A stretch of DNA of 19,010 bases from Clostridiales bacterium (GTDB lineage: Bacteria; Bacillota; Clostridia; Saccharofermentanales; DTU023): NCBI GenBank assembly GCA_004556455.1, contig SFGY01000016.1, positions 1 to 19,010 of the forward strand. The letters are read 5' to 3'. Position numbers and translations under genes: made by a program. A model generated the notes under the pieces. It saw only the letters and a program-made list of their open reading frames with translations, made no database searches and was not told the DNA's origin. Shown here piece after piece: positions 7,277 through 14,440 of the stretch. Positions within the stretch are counted from its first letter, which is position 1. The number at the start of each line of letters is the position of its first letter.

Positions 7277-8913
7277 TGGAAAACAGCCAGGTTCAGAAAC
7301 AGAATAAGGAAGCTTTATTTCGCATAAGGCATCTGAAAAAGTACTTTCCCATCAAGAAAAAATCGTTCAGTCGGACGCAGGATTACGTTCATGCCAATGA
7401 GTCCATTACCCTGGATATCTACAAAGGCGAAACGCTTGGTCTGGTAGGCGAGTCCGGCTGCGGAAAATCGACCTTTGGCCGCACTCTCCTGCAGATTTAT
7501 CCGGCCACGTCCGGCTCCATTCTTTACTACGGCGCAACCATCGCCGATGTTAATCCGGCCTATGCGCGTCACGCAATTCGTCAGATTCCCAAAATCTTTA
7601 CCCTTTACCTCGTGGAAAAGAAGGAAATGGATGAGCTTCTGTCCCGTCAGGATCAGTTAGCTGAAGGGGCCACTGATGCAGAACTCGATGAAAAGATTCT
7701 CAACAAGTCACGCGAGCTGGAAAACAAATTTGCCAATATGCTGCGCATCGCTGGCGGCCTCCTGGCCCACAAGGATCTGGAAAAAGTATCGGCGGCGCTG
7801 ATGGCTCAGTTTGAGGCAGATGTAGCTGTGGCTAAGGTCCGCAATGAGATCAGGAATCTTGAAATTCAAAAAGAACTGAGTCCTACGGCGGCTGCCGAAG
7901 ACGTGAAAAAAATCCATGAGTTGGAGGCTAAACTGCCCTCGCTGGAAGCGACAGCAGCGGCAAAGAAAGAGGCCGTAGAAGCGCTCCGTGAGGAAGCTCG
8001 AAACGAAGCCAATTTTGACGAACTGGAAGCTGAAAAGGATGAAGGACTGGATCTGAACAAGCTCAGCCGCGACGAAATTCGCCCCCTGCGCAAGGATATG
8101 CAGATCATCTTCCAGGATCCCTACTCCTCTCTGGATACCCGCATGACGCTGGGCAATATCATCGGCGAGGGCGTGATTGCTCACGGGATGCTGCCCCGTG
8201 CCAAGGGTGAAGAGTACAACAGCTATATTCAGGAAGTCATGGGAGAATGCGGACTGGCGCCTTATTTTATCCACCGCTATCCCCATCAGTTCTCCGGAGG
8301 CCAGCGTCAGCGCATCGGCATCGCTCGTGCTTTAGCTGTTAAACCCGGCTTCGTGGTCTGTGATGAAGCGGTTTCAGCTCTCGACGTCTCCATTCAGTCT
8401 CAGATCATCAATTTGCTCTCGGATCTCAAACGCGACCGTCAGCTCACCTATCTCTTCATCACACATGACCTCTCTGTCGTGAAGTACATTTCTGATCGCA
8501 TTGCGGTCATGTACCTGGGCATGTTGGTGGAACTCACCGATTCAGACAAGCTTTTTGCGAAGCCCCTGCACCCCTATACGCAGGCTCTGCTCAAAGCGAT
8601 ACCCAGAACCGATGTCGAAAATCAGGAGATCAGCGTGCTGGAAGGGGATATTCCCTCTGCCGTCCACCCGCCCGAGGGCTGCCGCTTCCATACGCGCTGT
8701 ATCTACTGTATGGAAAACTGCAGTCATTTTGAACCTGCTCTGCGTGAAGTGGAGGAGGGTCACTTTGTGGCCTGCCATCTGCTGGATATGCCCGAAGAGG
8801 AGCGCCGGAGCTATATGGCTCAGAAAGAAGAAGAAGATCTCGCCCGCAGTCATGAACTGGATGCAAAGGCCAGAGAGGCTCTTGCCCAGCATGCGGCGGC
8901 ACAGGATAAGTGA
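7276..8913 (+). CDS. oppF: OppF/DppF-type ATP-binding protein with a helical insert
   Basis: The second ATPase of the importer has 545 residues against about 320-340 usually. Walker A GESGCGKST is at 58-66. After the normal SGSILYYG strand, a region of about 170 residues (about 92-264), rich in Glu, Lys, Ala and Leu and predicted helical or coiled-coil, is inserted. The ATPase then resumes with LRKDMQIIFQDPYSSL (271-286, Q-loop Gln280), signature FSGGQRQR (339-346), Walker B VVCDEAVSALD (360-370) and His397. The C-terminal oligopeptide domain has Cys469, 475, 478, 482 and 500, a likely iron-sulfur site by family analogy. A charged helical tail (about 505-545) follows. All catalytic motifs are intact, so the insert is tolerated. 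The start overlaps the oppD stop by one base. Confidence 0.94.
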   Translation: MENSQVQKQNKEALFRIRHLKKYFPIKKKSFSRTQDYVHANESITLDIYKGETLGLVGESGCGKSTFGRTLLQIYPATSGSILYYGATIADVNPAYARHAIRQIPKIFTLYLVEKKEMDELLSRQDQLAEGATDAELDEKILNKSRELENKFANMLRIAGGLLAHKDLEKVSAALMAQFEADVAVAKVRNEIRNLEIQKELSPTAAAEDVKKIHELEAKLPSLEATAAAKKEAVEALREEARNEANFDELEAEKDEGLDLNKLSRDEIRPLRKDMQIIFQDPYSSLDTRMTLGNIIGEGVIAHGMLPRAKGEEYNSYIQEVMGECGLAPYFIHRYPHQFSGGQRQRIGIARALAVKPGFVVCDEAVSALDVSIQSQIINLLSDLKRDRQLTYLFITHDLSVVKYISDRIAVMYLGMLVELTDSDKLFAKPLHPYTQALLKAIPRTDVENQEISVLEGDIPSAVHPPEGCRFHTRCIYCMENCSHFEPALREVEEGHFVACHLLDMPEEERRSYMAQKEEEDLARSHELDAKAREALAQHAAAQDK

Positions 8914-8946
8914 TTTTAAGATGCCGGCCAGGCAAAGGGAAAGATC

Positions 8947-9141
8947 ATGTTCAGAGGACCTATAGACCCCTTAAAAGGTCTGAGTGAAAAAGAAATCAAG
9001 GCCGAAGAAAAAGAACGCCAGAAATTGGAAATCAGCAGAAAGGAAGAATGGCTGATGTACGTTCAGGCGCTCAAAATCCTTCTGCCTGTGGTTCTTCTGG
9101 TCTGTGCAGCTTTTTTTCTGATCCTGATTTTTTTTCATTAA
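8947..9141 (+). CDS. Small bitopic membrane protein of the opp operon
   Basis: This is a 64-residue protein 33 bases after oppF, with AAAGGGA six bases before its ATG. Residues 1-42 are very rich in Lys and Glu and probably helical. Residues 44-63 form one hydrophobic helix (KILLPVVLLVCAAFFLILIF), ending one residue before the stop. By the positive-inside rule the charged part is cytoplasmic and the C-terminus faces out. I do not recognise a family. Its place between oppF and the oppA promoter, and its charged helix, make it a candidate accessory subunit, perhaps binding the helical insert of OppF. That is inference; it could also be an unrelated small protein. Confidence 0.7.
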   Translation: MFRGPIDPLKGLSEKEIKAEEKERQKLEISRKEEWLMYVQALKILLPVVLLVCAAFFLILIFFH

Positions 9142-9242
9142 AATCGTGAACGCCTGTTTCGTCGAATCAGATTAAGCGGAGGTCGTGATTTTCTGGCCCC
9201 TGATCATTTATTTTTTAGGAAGTAAATTGACCCAACTATAGC

Positions 9243-9271
9243 TTGAACGGATATGACAATTCCGTTACAAT
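9243..9271 (+). promoter_or_regulatory. Sigma-A promoter of oppA
   Basis: TTGAAC (9243-9248) and TACAAT (9266-9271) are spaced by exactly 17 bases and give a leader of about 75 bases. This gives oppA its own promoter in addition to read-through from oppBCDF, in line with the common need for excess binding protein. Confidence 0.75.
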
Positions 9272-9290
9272 ATGCATAAGAACGTGTGCT

Positions 9291-9325
9291 AATTTCGAGC
9301 GCTGACCTCTCGTCTGCACGAAATT
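9291..9325 (+). promoter_or_regulatory. 5' hairpin in the oppA leader
   Basis: AATTTCG (9291-9297) pairs with CGAAATT (9319-9325), with further inner pairing of GAC and GTC. It ends about 15 bases before the AGGAGG ribosome binding site (9341-9346), close to the 5' end of the message from the promoter above. Such stems often stabilise abundant mRNAs; regulation is also possible. Confidence 0.45.
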
Positions 9326-9354
9326 TCAACGTTATTTAAAAGGAGGAATGAAAC

Positions 9355-11598
9355 ATGAGAAAACATCTGGCTCTTTTAGTCGCTTTGTTTATGCTCCTCG
9401 GCCTCGTGATGGGCATGCCCCTCACCATGATGGCTGAAAGCGAGACAAGTGCTGAAGAAACTGAAGCCGAAGCCGCCGAAGAAACGGCAGCCGAGGAAAG
9501 CGAGGCTCCTGCGGAGGAAGCTTCTGAAGAAGAAACCGAAGCTGAACCCGAAAAAATGGTCGACGCAGACACCCTGGTTGTGGGTGCGCCTGAACTGAAC
9601 GCCGACTACATCAACGGTTTTGGCAACTCTTCCTACGACGTCTACATTAAGTACCTGCTTGGTAACTACGGCGGCGACTGCGGCTACTCCACCTTTTATG
9701 CGGATGAAGCCGGTCAGTTCAAGCTGAATCCCACGGTCTGCCCCTCTGATCCGGTCGTGAGCTCCAATGAAGATGGCACCAAGACCTACACCTTCGAAAT
9801 TGTCAGCGATCTGGTCTGGAACGACGGCACGCCGATCACGGCGAAAGACTATGCCTTTGGCTTCTTCTTCGGGGCTTCTCCCGAATGGAAAAATCAGGGC
9901 GCTGACAACGCCAACGCTGCGGAAGATATCTTCGGCTTCGACGAATACCATGATGGCAAAACCCGTGTTTTCGCCGGCGTGACCTACATTGACGACACCC
10001 ATTTCTCTGTGACCCTGAAAGCTGACAGACTGCCCTATTTCTATGAGACGGCGCTCGTTGCGGCTTCACCCACTCCGTTGCACCGCTATGCTCCCAACGT
10101 TGACATCGTCGGCAATGAACTTGTTGCCAAAGAAGGTTACGAAGTCACTGATACGGATAAAGAGAATGTTCTCGCAGCCGAAGAGAAAACTCTGGAGAGC
10201 AAGCAGGAAACCCTGAAAGGTGAACAGGAATGGTGGGACGGCGAAGACCAGGCTTCTTATTCCGATGATGAGAAGAAAGAAGAAGAAGATCTCCTGGCCT
10301 CTTATCAGCAGGCTGTCGATGAACAGACCGCCAAAATTGAAAAAATTAAGAATGGTGAAATCCAGCTCGATCCTATCAGCTCTCTGATGGTTGAATCCAC
10401 CTACGATGTCGCCTACAACTACCGCTTTAAGCCTGACGTCACCTGCGGCCCCTACAACTTCGTTTCCTTTGAAAACCGCATGGCCAAGGTCACTCTGAAT
10501 GACAAATTCAAGGGTAATGCGGAAGGCAAAAAGCCGACCATTAAGAATGTTGTTGTTCAGACCATTAACTCTGAACTCGAGATGGATTACCTGCTCTCCG
10601 GCTTTATCGATCTGCTCCCCGGTCTCACCGAAGCCAAAAAGATTGATAAGGGCAAAGAAAATGCGGATAAAGTTGGGTACTGCAATTATCCCCGTAACGG
10701 CTATGGTGTCCTTTCCATCCGCAACGACTACAGCCCGACCCAGTATGCTGGAGTCCGCAAAGCCATTGCTTACAGTATTGACCGCGATCAGTTCGTAGCA
10801 GAAATCTCCGGCGGCTATGCGGTTGTTACTGACGGCTGCTTTGGCATCAATCAGTTTGAATACCTCGACAAGGGCGAAGAAATTGAAGCGGATCCTGAAT
10901 GGAACCACTACACACTGAATACTGATGCGGCTAATGCCGAGCTCGATAATTCGCCTTATAAATTTGAAGCCGACGGCGTAACCCCCTGGGACGCTGAAAA
11001 AGCTCAGCAGATGTACGACAGCAACAAAGACGGCTTTGATTACTGGCGTTACGATGAAAACAAAAAGCCCCTGCGCATCGTCCACTACGGCGCTGAAGGC
11101 ATCGACACCACGAAGCTCATTCAGGTCATGCTCCCGGATAATGCCAAGCGCTGCGGCATGAACTACATCGTCAAGCCGGTCGACTTTGCAACTCTGCTTA
11201 ACTCCTATTATGCTGCAGAGCCTGCCACCGCTGGCCCGGATGAGGCGACCTGCTTCAACATGGGCACGAACTTCGCGATTCCGGATGACAAGTATTATTC
11301 CTATCACAGCTCTCAGATCGGCGGCGGTGACAATCGTACCCGTGTGAACGATCCTGAAATTGATGAAATTCTTGTGAACATGCGTCAAAAGGATCCGACG
11401 GATGTCGAAGGCTGGGAAGAAGGCTGGGTGGCTTTCCAGAAATGGTATAACAAGAATATGCCTGATATTCCTCTCTACGCCAATGACTACCACGACTTCT
11501 TCACGCTGCGTGTCCAGGGTCTTGAATCCACTCCTATGTGGGACTGGTTCAAAGATATCTGTGACATCAGCCTGGGTGAAGTCAAAGCTGATGAATAA
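9355..11598 (+). CDS. oppA: Extracellular oligopeptide-binding protein (SBP family 5), non-lipidated, with a helical insert
   Basis: This is the 747-residue binding protein of the importer, longer than the usual 500-600. Residues 1-27 form a signal peptide (MRKHLALLVALFMLLGLVMG core, likely cut after MMA). It contains no cysteine, so it lacks the lipobox normal for Gram-positive binding proteins. Residues 28-67 are an acidic Ala/Glu linker. The family-5 fold begins at about 72 (DTLVVGAPE), with the typical LVWNDGTPITAKDYAFGF at 153-170, GPYNFVSF at 365-372 and YAGVRKAIAYSIDRDQF at 464-480. An extra segment at about 255-340 is strongly charged and helical, inserted between PLHRYAP and the FKPDVTCGPY strand. 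Ligand specificity cannot be read. AGGAGG precedes the start, and a strong terminator lies 52 bases after the stop. Confidence 0.94.
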   Translation: MRKHLALLVALFMLLGLVMGMPLTMMAESETSAEETEAEAAEETAAEESEAPAEEASEEETEAEPEKMVDADTLVVGAPELNADYINGFGNSSYDVYIKYLLGNYGGDCGYSTFYADEAGQFKLNPTVCPSDPVVSSNEDGTKTYTFEIVSDLVWNDGTPITAKDYAFGFFFGASPEWKNQGADNANAAEDIFGFDEYHDGKTRVFAGVTYIDDTHFSVTLKADRLPYFYETALVAASPTPLHRYAPNVDIVGNELVAKEGYEVTDTDKENVLAAEEKTLESKQETLKGEQEWWDGEDQASYSDDEKKEEEDLLASYQQAVDEQTAKIEKIKNGEIQLDPISSLMVESTYDVAYNYRFKPDVTCGPYNFVSFENRMAKVTLNDKFKGNAEGKKPTIKNVVVQTINSELEMDYLLSGFIDLLPGLTEAKKIDKGKENADKVGYCNYPRNGYGVLSIRNDYSPTQYAGVRKAIAYSIDRDQFVAEISGGYAVVTDGCFGINQFEYLDKGEEIEADPEWNHYTLNTDAANAELDNSPYKFEADGVTPWDAEKAQQMYDSNKDGFDYWRYDENKKPLRIVHYGAEGIDTTKLIQVMLPDNAKRCGMNYIVKPVDFATLLNSYYAAEPATAGPDEATCFNMGTNFAIPDDKYYSYHSSQIGGGDNRTRVNDPEIDEILVNMRQKDPTDVEGWEEGWVAFQKWYNKNMPDIPLYANDYHDFFTLRVQGLESTPMWDWFKDICDISLGEVKADE

Positions 11599-11649
11599 GC
11601 TCCCTCCAAAGGAAGCTCACAGAGCATAAGGTTTAAACAGACCTGCATT

Positions 11650-11681
11650 AAAGTGGGGGGAGGAAACTCTCCCCACTTTTT
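11650..11681 (+). terminator. Strong rho-independent terminator after oppA
   Basis: A 13-bp stem with one G:U pair (11650-11662 with 11667-11679) is closed by a GAAA tetraloop and followed by T residues to 11681. It ends the opp locus and directly abuts the rplU promoter. Confidence 0.9.
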
Positions 11682-11683
11682 AC

Positions 11684-11713
11684 TTGACAGGATCTTCGTA
11701 GCAATGATAGACT
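11684..11713 (+). promoter_or_regulatory. Promoter of rplU-prp-rpmA
   Basis: A perfect TTGACA (11684-11689) is followed after 18 bases by TAGACT (11708-11713). It begins three bases after the opp terminator T run. Confidence 0.65.
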
Positions 11714-11734
11714 TCTCACGCGACCGCTCTGGGA

Positions 11735-11780
11735 AGGCTTATAAAGCTTTTGCTGCCTTTACACCGGGCGAGACTGTTTA
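11735..11780 (+). promoter_or_regulatory. Possible L21 leader structure
   Basis: The rplU leader contains pairable AAGGC and GCCTT segments around 11735-11760 and a short CTGTTTACAG palindrome just before the ribosome binding site. Structured L21 leaders are known in Firmicutes and can serve autoregulation. I cannot confirm a match to that family by eye. Confidence 0.25.
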
Positions 11781-11800
11781 CAGGAAGGAAAAGAATAAAG

Positions 11801-12112
11801 ATGTTCGCAATCATTAAGACTGGCGGCAAGCAATACCGTGTCAGTGAGGGAGACGAAATCTTCATTGAGCGGCTTCCCGGCGAGGCCGGAGAAGAGCTTC
11901 GTTTTGACGAAGTTCTGGCTGTAGGAGACGAGGGCTCCATGGTCTGGGGCACGCCTTTTGTGGAAGGCGCTGTCGTTACTGGCGAGCTTGTCAAACAGGG
12001 CAAGGGTAAAAAAGTCGTGATCTTCAAGATGAAATCCAAGAAGGCTTATCGTCGTAAGAATGGTCATCGTCAGCCCTACACCCGCGTGAAAATCAATAAG
12101 ATCGCTCAATAA
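11801..12112 (+). CDS. rplU: 50S ribosomal protein L21
   Basis: The 103-residue protein starts with MFAIIKTGGKQYRVSEGD and ends with a basic KSKKAYRRKNGHRQPYTRVK segment, both diagnostic of L21, which binds 23S rRNA early in 50S assembly. I chose the ATG at 11801, since upstream in-frame codons lack family similarity; AGGAAGG lies about 11 bases upstream. It is the first gene of the conserved Firmicutes rplU-prp-rpmA operon. Confidence 0.97.
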   Translation: MFAIIKTGGKQYRVSEGDEIFIERLPGEAGEELRFDEVLAVGDEGSMVWGTPFVEGAVVTGELVKQGKGKKVVIFKMKSKKAYRRKNGHRQPYTRVKINKIAQ

Positions 12113-12148
12113 GCGGGCTTCACTGAGGCAGAAAGCAGAGGGAGAATT

Positions 12149-12520
12149 TTGATTTCCGCTCTTTTCGCCAAAGACCCGAGAGGGTTTATCTGCTCCTTTG
12201 AGTTCAGTGGACATTCGGGCTACGCCGAAGCAGGACAGGATATTGTCTGTGCGGGCATGAGTACGCTGGCTCAGTCCATCATTGGAAGCTTGGATGAGCT
12301 TCTCGGCGAAGCATTTTTCTCTTATGAGATTGATGCAGACAATGGCTTGATCCGCTGTCGTCTCTGTCACTATGAGAAACTCAGCAGGGAAGAGCAGATT
12401 CAGGCAAAAACCCTGATGTTTGCCGCTTATATCGGCGCTAAACAGGCGGAAGAAGCGTATTCTTCCTATATCAAAACAAGATGGCTTCAGGCCGAAGCCG
12501 CAGAAGATACGGAGGCATAA
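12149..12520 (+). CDS. prp: Ribosomal-processing cysteine protease Prp
   Basis: The 123-residue protein belongs to the YsxB/Prp family, which removes the N-terminal extension of ribosomal protein L27 in Firmicutes. The catalytic pair is visible as His22 in SGHSGYAEAG and Cys34 in DIVCAGMS, at the positions known for the Staphylococcus aureus enzyme. The start codon is TTG at 12149, supported by AGAGGGAG about six bases upstream and by the absence of a better in-frame start. It lies between rplU and rpmA, one base before the rpmA start, so it is probably coupled to its substrate gene. Confidence 0.94.
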   Translation: MISALFAKDPRGFICSFEFSGHSGYAEAGQDIVCAGMSTLAQSIIGSLDELLGEAFFSYEIDADNGLIRCRLCHYEKLSREEQIQAKTLMFAAYIGAKQAEEAYSSYIKTRWLQAEAAEDTEA

Positions 12521-12521
12521 G

Positions 12522-12803
12522 ATGATCAGATTAAACATGCAGGTTCTGGCCCATAAAAAAGGTGTCGGCAGCACGCGCAACGGCCGTGATTCTGAGTCCA
12601 AGCGTCTCGGCGCTAAGTTGGGTGATGGCCAGTACTGCCTGGCCGGCAATATTATTTTCCGCCAGCGCGGAACCAAAATTCATCCGGGTGAAAACGTCGG
12701 CATTGGCAAGGATGATACCCTCTTTGCTCTGATTGACGGGCAGGTTCGCTACGAACGCAAGGATAAAAAGCGCAAACAGGTCAGCGTTTATCCGCTTGCG
12801 TAA
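12522..12803 (+). CDS. rpmA: 50S ribosomal protein L27 with Prp-cleavable N-terminal extension
   Basis: The 93-residue L27 lies near the peptidyl-transferase centre. The start, with GGAGG six bases upstream, adds nine residues (MIRLNMQVL) before the mature AHKKGVGSTRNGRDSESKRL sequence, which matches other L27 proteins from their second residue. This is the Firmicutes-type extension removed by Prp, whose gene is next to it. The known site has Phe-Phe before the cut (LNLQFF then Ala); here the equivalent residues are Val-Leu. The Gly-Arg-rich N-tail and the C-terminal RKDKKRKQVSVYP are intact. Confidence 0.97.
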   Translation: MIRLNMQVLAHKKGVGSTRNGRDSESKRLGAKLGDGQYCLAGNIIFRQRGTKIHPGENVGIGKDDTLFALIDGQVRYERKDKKRKQVSVYPLA

Positions 12804-12833
12804 GCTCGCTGCTCATTTCAGCAAAGCTTCACC

Positions 12834-12884
12834 ATCTGCAGGTCGTTTCTTTTAATATCCCTTGATACGGGAGGCTTTGCAGAT
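12834..12884. repeat. Stem-loop after rpmA
   Basis: ATCTGCA (12834-12840) pairs with TGCAGAT (12878-12884), enclosing TCCC/GGGA at 12858-12861 and 12869-12872. It precedes the main terminator. It may stabilise the 3' end of the L27 message or be part of an attenuator. Confidence 0.4.
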
Positions 12885-12904
12885 TTAGCTTGAATCACAT
12901 TGCA

Positions 12905-12928
12905 GCCCGGGAAGTCCCGGGCTTTTTT
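12905..12928 (+). terminator. Rho-independent terminator after rpmA
   Basis: A GC-only 7-bp stem, GCCCGGG (12905-12911) and CCCGGGC (12916-12922), with loop AAGT is followed by six T. A second stem, CTGCGG/CCGCAG at 12934-12949, follows without a T run and lies in the obg leader. Confidence 0.9.
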
Positions 12929-12987
12929 CTCGCCTGCGGGTTCCCGCAGCCAGCTCCGGTGCGTCCGGGGTAGAAGAGGAGTTTTCT

Positions 12988-14313
12988 GTGTTCTTCGATC
13001 ATGCGACGATCACCCTGCGTTCCGGCAGAGGCGGAGATGGAGCGGTTTCCTTCCGCCGGGAAAAATATGTTCCTGACGGGGGTCCGGATGGGGGCGATGG
13101 AGGCGATGGGGGCAGCATTATTTTGCGTGCCACCGAGCGCAAGACGACCCTGATCGATTTTCGTTTCAAGCATCATTTTTCGGCTGAAAACGGTGAAAAT
13201 GGCAGGAAACGCCGCCAGAATGGTAAAAAAGGCGCAGACCTCATTCTGGAATTACCCCTGGGGACGCTCGTCTATGAGCAGCAGGATCAGAGACTGATCT
13301 GTGATCTCACTGAGGATGGCCAGGAAGTCCGTCTCCTTGAAGGCGGGCGGGGTGGCCGCGGCAATGTTCACTTTAAAAACAGTGTGCGTCAGGCGCCTAA
13401 TTTTGCCCGCGCAGGCGGTGAGGGAGAAGAGCTTGAAGTTCGCCTGGAGCTGAAGCTCATCGCGGATGTGGGTCTGGTTGGTTTGCCCAACGCGGGCAAG
13501 TCCTCGCTGCTCGCACGTTTCAGCAACGCGAGGCCGAAGATTGCTGACTATGCCTTTACCACCCTGGAGCCTCAGCTGGGCATCGTCGAGGCCTTTGAAA
13601 AGAGCTTTGTCATGGCGGATCTGCCCGGGCTGATTGAGGGAGCTGCTGAGGGCGCGGGTCTGGGGCACGATTTCCTCCGCCATACAGCCCGCTGCCGTCT
13701 GCTCCTGCATGTTCTGGATGCAGCGCCTGCCGAAGGTGAGCCTTCTCCACGCGCCGCTTATGAACTGATTGAAAAGGAACTGCGGCACTATGACGAAGAG
13801 CTGGGGCAGCGCACACGCTGGCTTGTCCTCAATAAGGCCGATCTGCTTGACGCTGAGGCAAGGGCGAGCCTTGAGGCCGAATTTAAGGATCTTGATCGTC
13901 CTATCTTCTGGACTTCGGCTGCCAGCGGCGAAGGCTTGGATGAGCTCCGAAATCAAATTATGGAGAAGCTGCCTGAGATTCCTGAACTGATTCAGAAAGA
14001 AGAAGTCGATTCGGATTGGCGTCTCTATCGCTTTGTTGAAGAGGAGCGCTTCCGCATCGAGAGGGTTGATGGCGAAGTGCAGGTCCGCGGCAAATGGATT
14101 GAAGGCCTTGTACGTTCCATCAATTTTAACGATGTCGAAAGTTTCCATTACTTCCAGCGACAGATCAAAGAAAAAGGGCTCAATGACGCCCTTATGGCCG
14201 CCGGTGTGAAGGAAGGCGAATGGATTGATGTGGCCGGTGCAGAATTCCAATTTGTGCCGGGCGACGCCCCAAAGCGAATTTTTGAGAACTGGACACCGGA
14301 TGATAAGGCTTAG
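12988..14313 (+). CDS. obg: GTPase Obg (CgtA), 50S ribosome assembly
   Basis: The 441-residue protein has all three domains of the essential ribosome-associated GTPase. The glycine-rich Obg fold (about 1-158) contains SFRREKYVPDGGPDGGDGG. The G domain has G1 GLPNAGKS (165-172), switch I DYAFTTLEP (187-195), G3 DLPGLIEGA (211-219), G4 NKAD (282-285) and G5 TSA (309-311). A C-terminal OCT domain spans about 340-424. The start is GTG at 12988, with AAGAGGAG about eight bases upstream. Obg acts in late 50S assembly and stress control, and is commonly linked to rplU-rpmA as here, though a strong terminator separates them. I see no strong obg promoter; it may depend on read-through or on a weak promoter near 12862-12890. 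Confidence 0.97.
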   Translation: MFFDHATITLRSGRGGDGAVSFRREKYVPDGGPDGGDGGDGGSIILRATERKTTLIDFRFKHHFSAENGENGRKRRQNGKKGADLILELPLGTLVYEQQDQRLICDLTEDGQEVRLLEGGRGGRGNVHFKNSVRQAPNFARAGGEGEELEVRLELKLIADVGLVGLPNAGKSSLLARFSNARPKIADYAFTTLEPQLGIVEAFEKSFVMADLPGLIEGAAEGAGLGHDFLRHTARCRLLLHVLDAAPAEGEPSPRAAYELIEKELRHYDEELGQRTRWLVLNKADLLDAEARASLEAEFKDLDRPIFWTSAASGEGLDELRNQIMEKLPEIPELIQKEEVDSDWRLYRFVEEERFRIERVDGEVQVRGKWIEGLVRSINFNDVESFHYFQRQIKEKGLNDALMAAGVKEGEWIDVAGAEFQFVPGDAPKRIFENWTPDDKA

Positions 14314-14347
14314 CGGCACGCCTGAACAGCGACACCACTGTCAGGTG

Positions 14348-14370
14348 AAGACTGTACTAAAGCAGTCTTT
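14348..14370 (+). terminator. Terminator-like hairpin after obg
   Basis: AAGACTG (14348-14354) and CAGTCTT (14363-14369) form a 7-bp stem with an 8-base loop, followed by only a short T stretch. It may assist the bidirectional terminator downstream. Confidence 0.4.
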
Positions 14371-14414
14371 GACCTCTCTTTCATGCCTGTCTGTTAAAGC
14401 CATGACTGAAGATA

Positions 14415-14440
14415 AAAAGCTTAGCGCAGCCTGAGCTTTT
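14415..14440. terminator. Bidirectional terminator between obg and the DUF4364 gene
   Basis: AAAAGCT (14415-14421) and AGCTTTT (14434-14440) form a stem, extended by a G:U and an A:T pair, with A residues on the left and T residues on the right. It can therefore end transcripts from both convergent genes. It overlaps the last base of the DUF4364 stop codon. Confidence 0.65.

Noticed and set aside
10066..11493. Long open frame (475 codons) on the minus strand opposite oppA
   Set aside because: It is a shadow of oppA codon bias: no ribosome binding site, no recognisable domain, and oppA is clearly the coding strand.
13252..14319. Minus-strand open frame opposite obg
   Set aside because: Obg is certain on the plus strand, and the antisense translation resembles nothing known.
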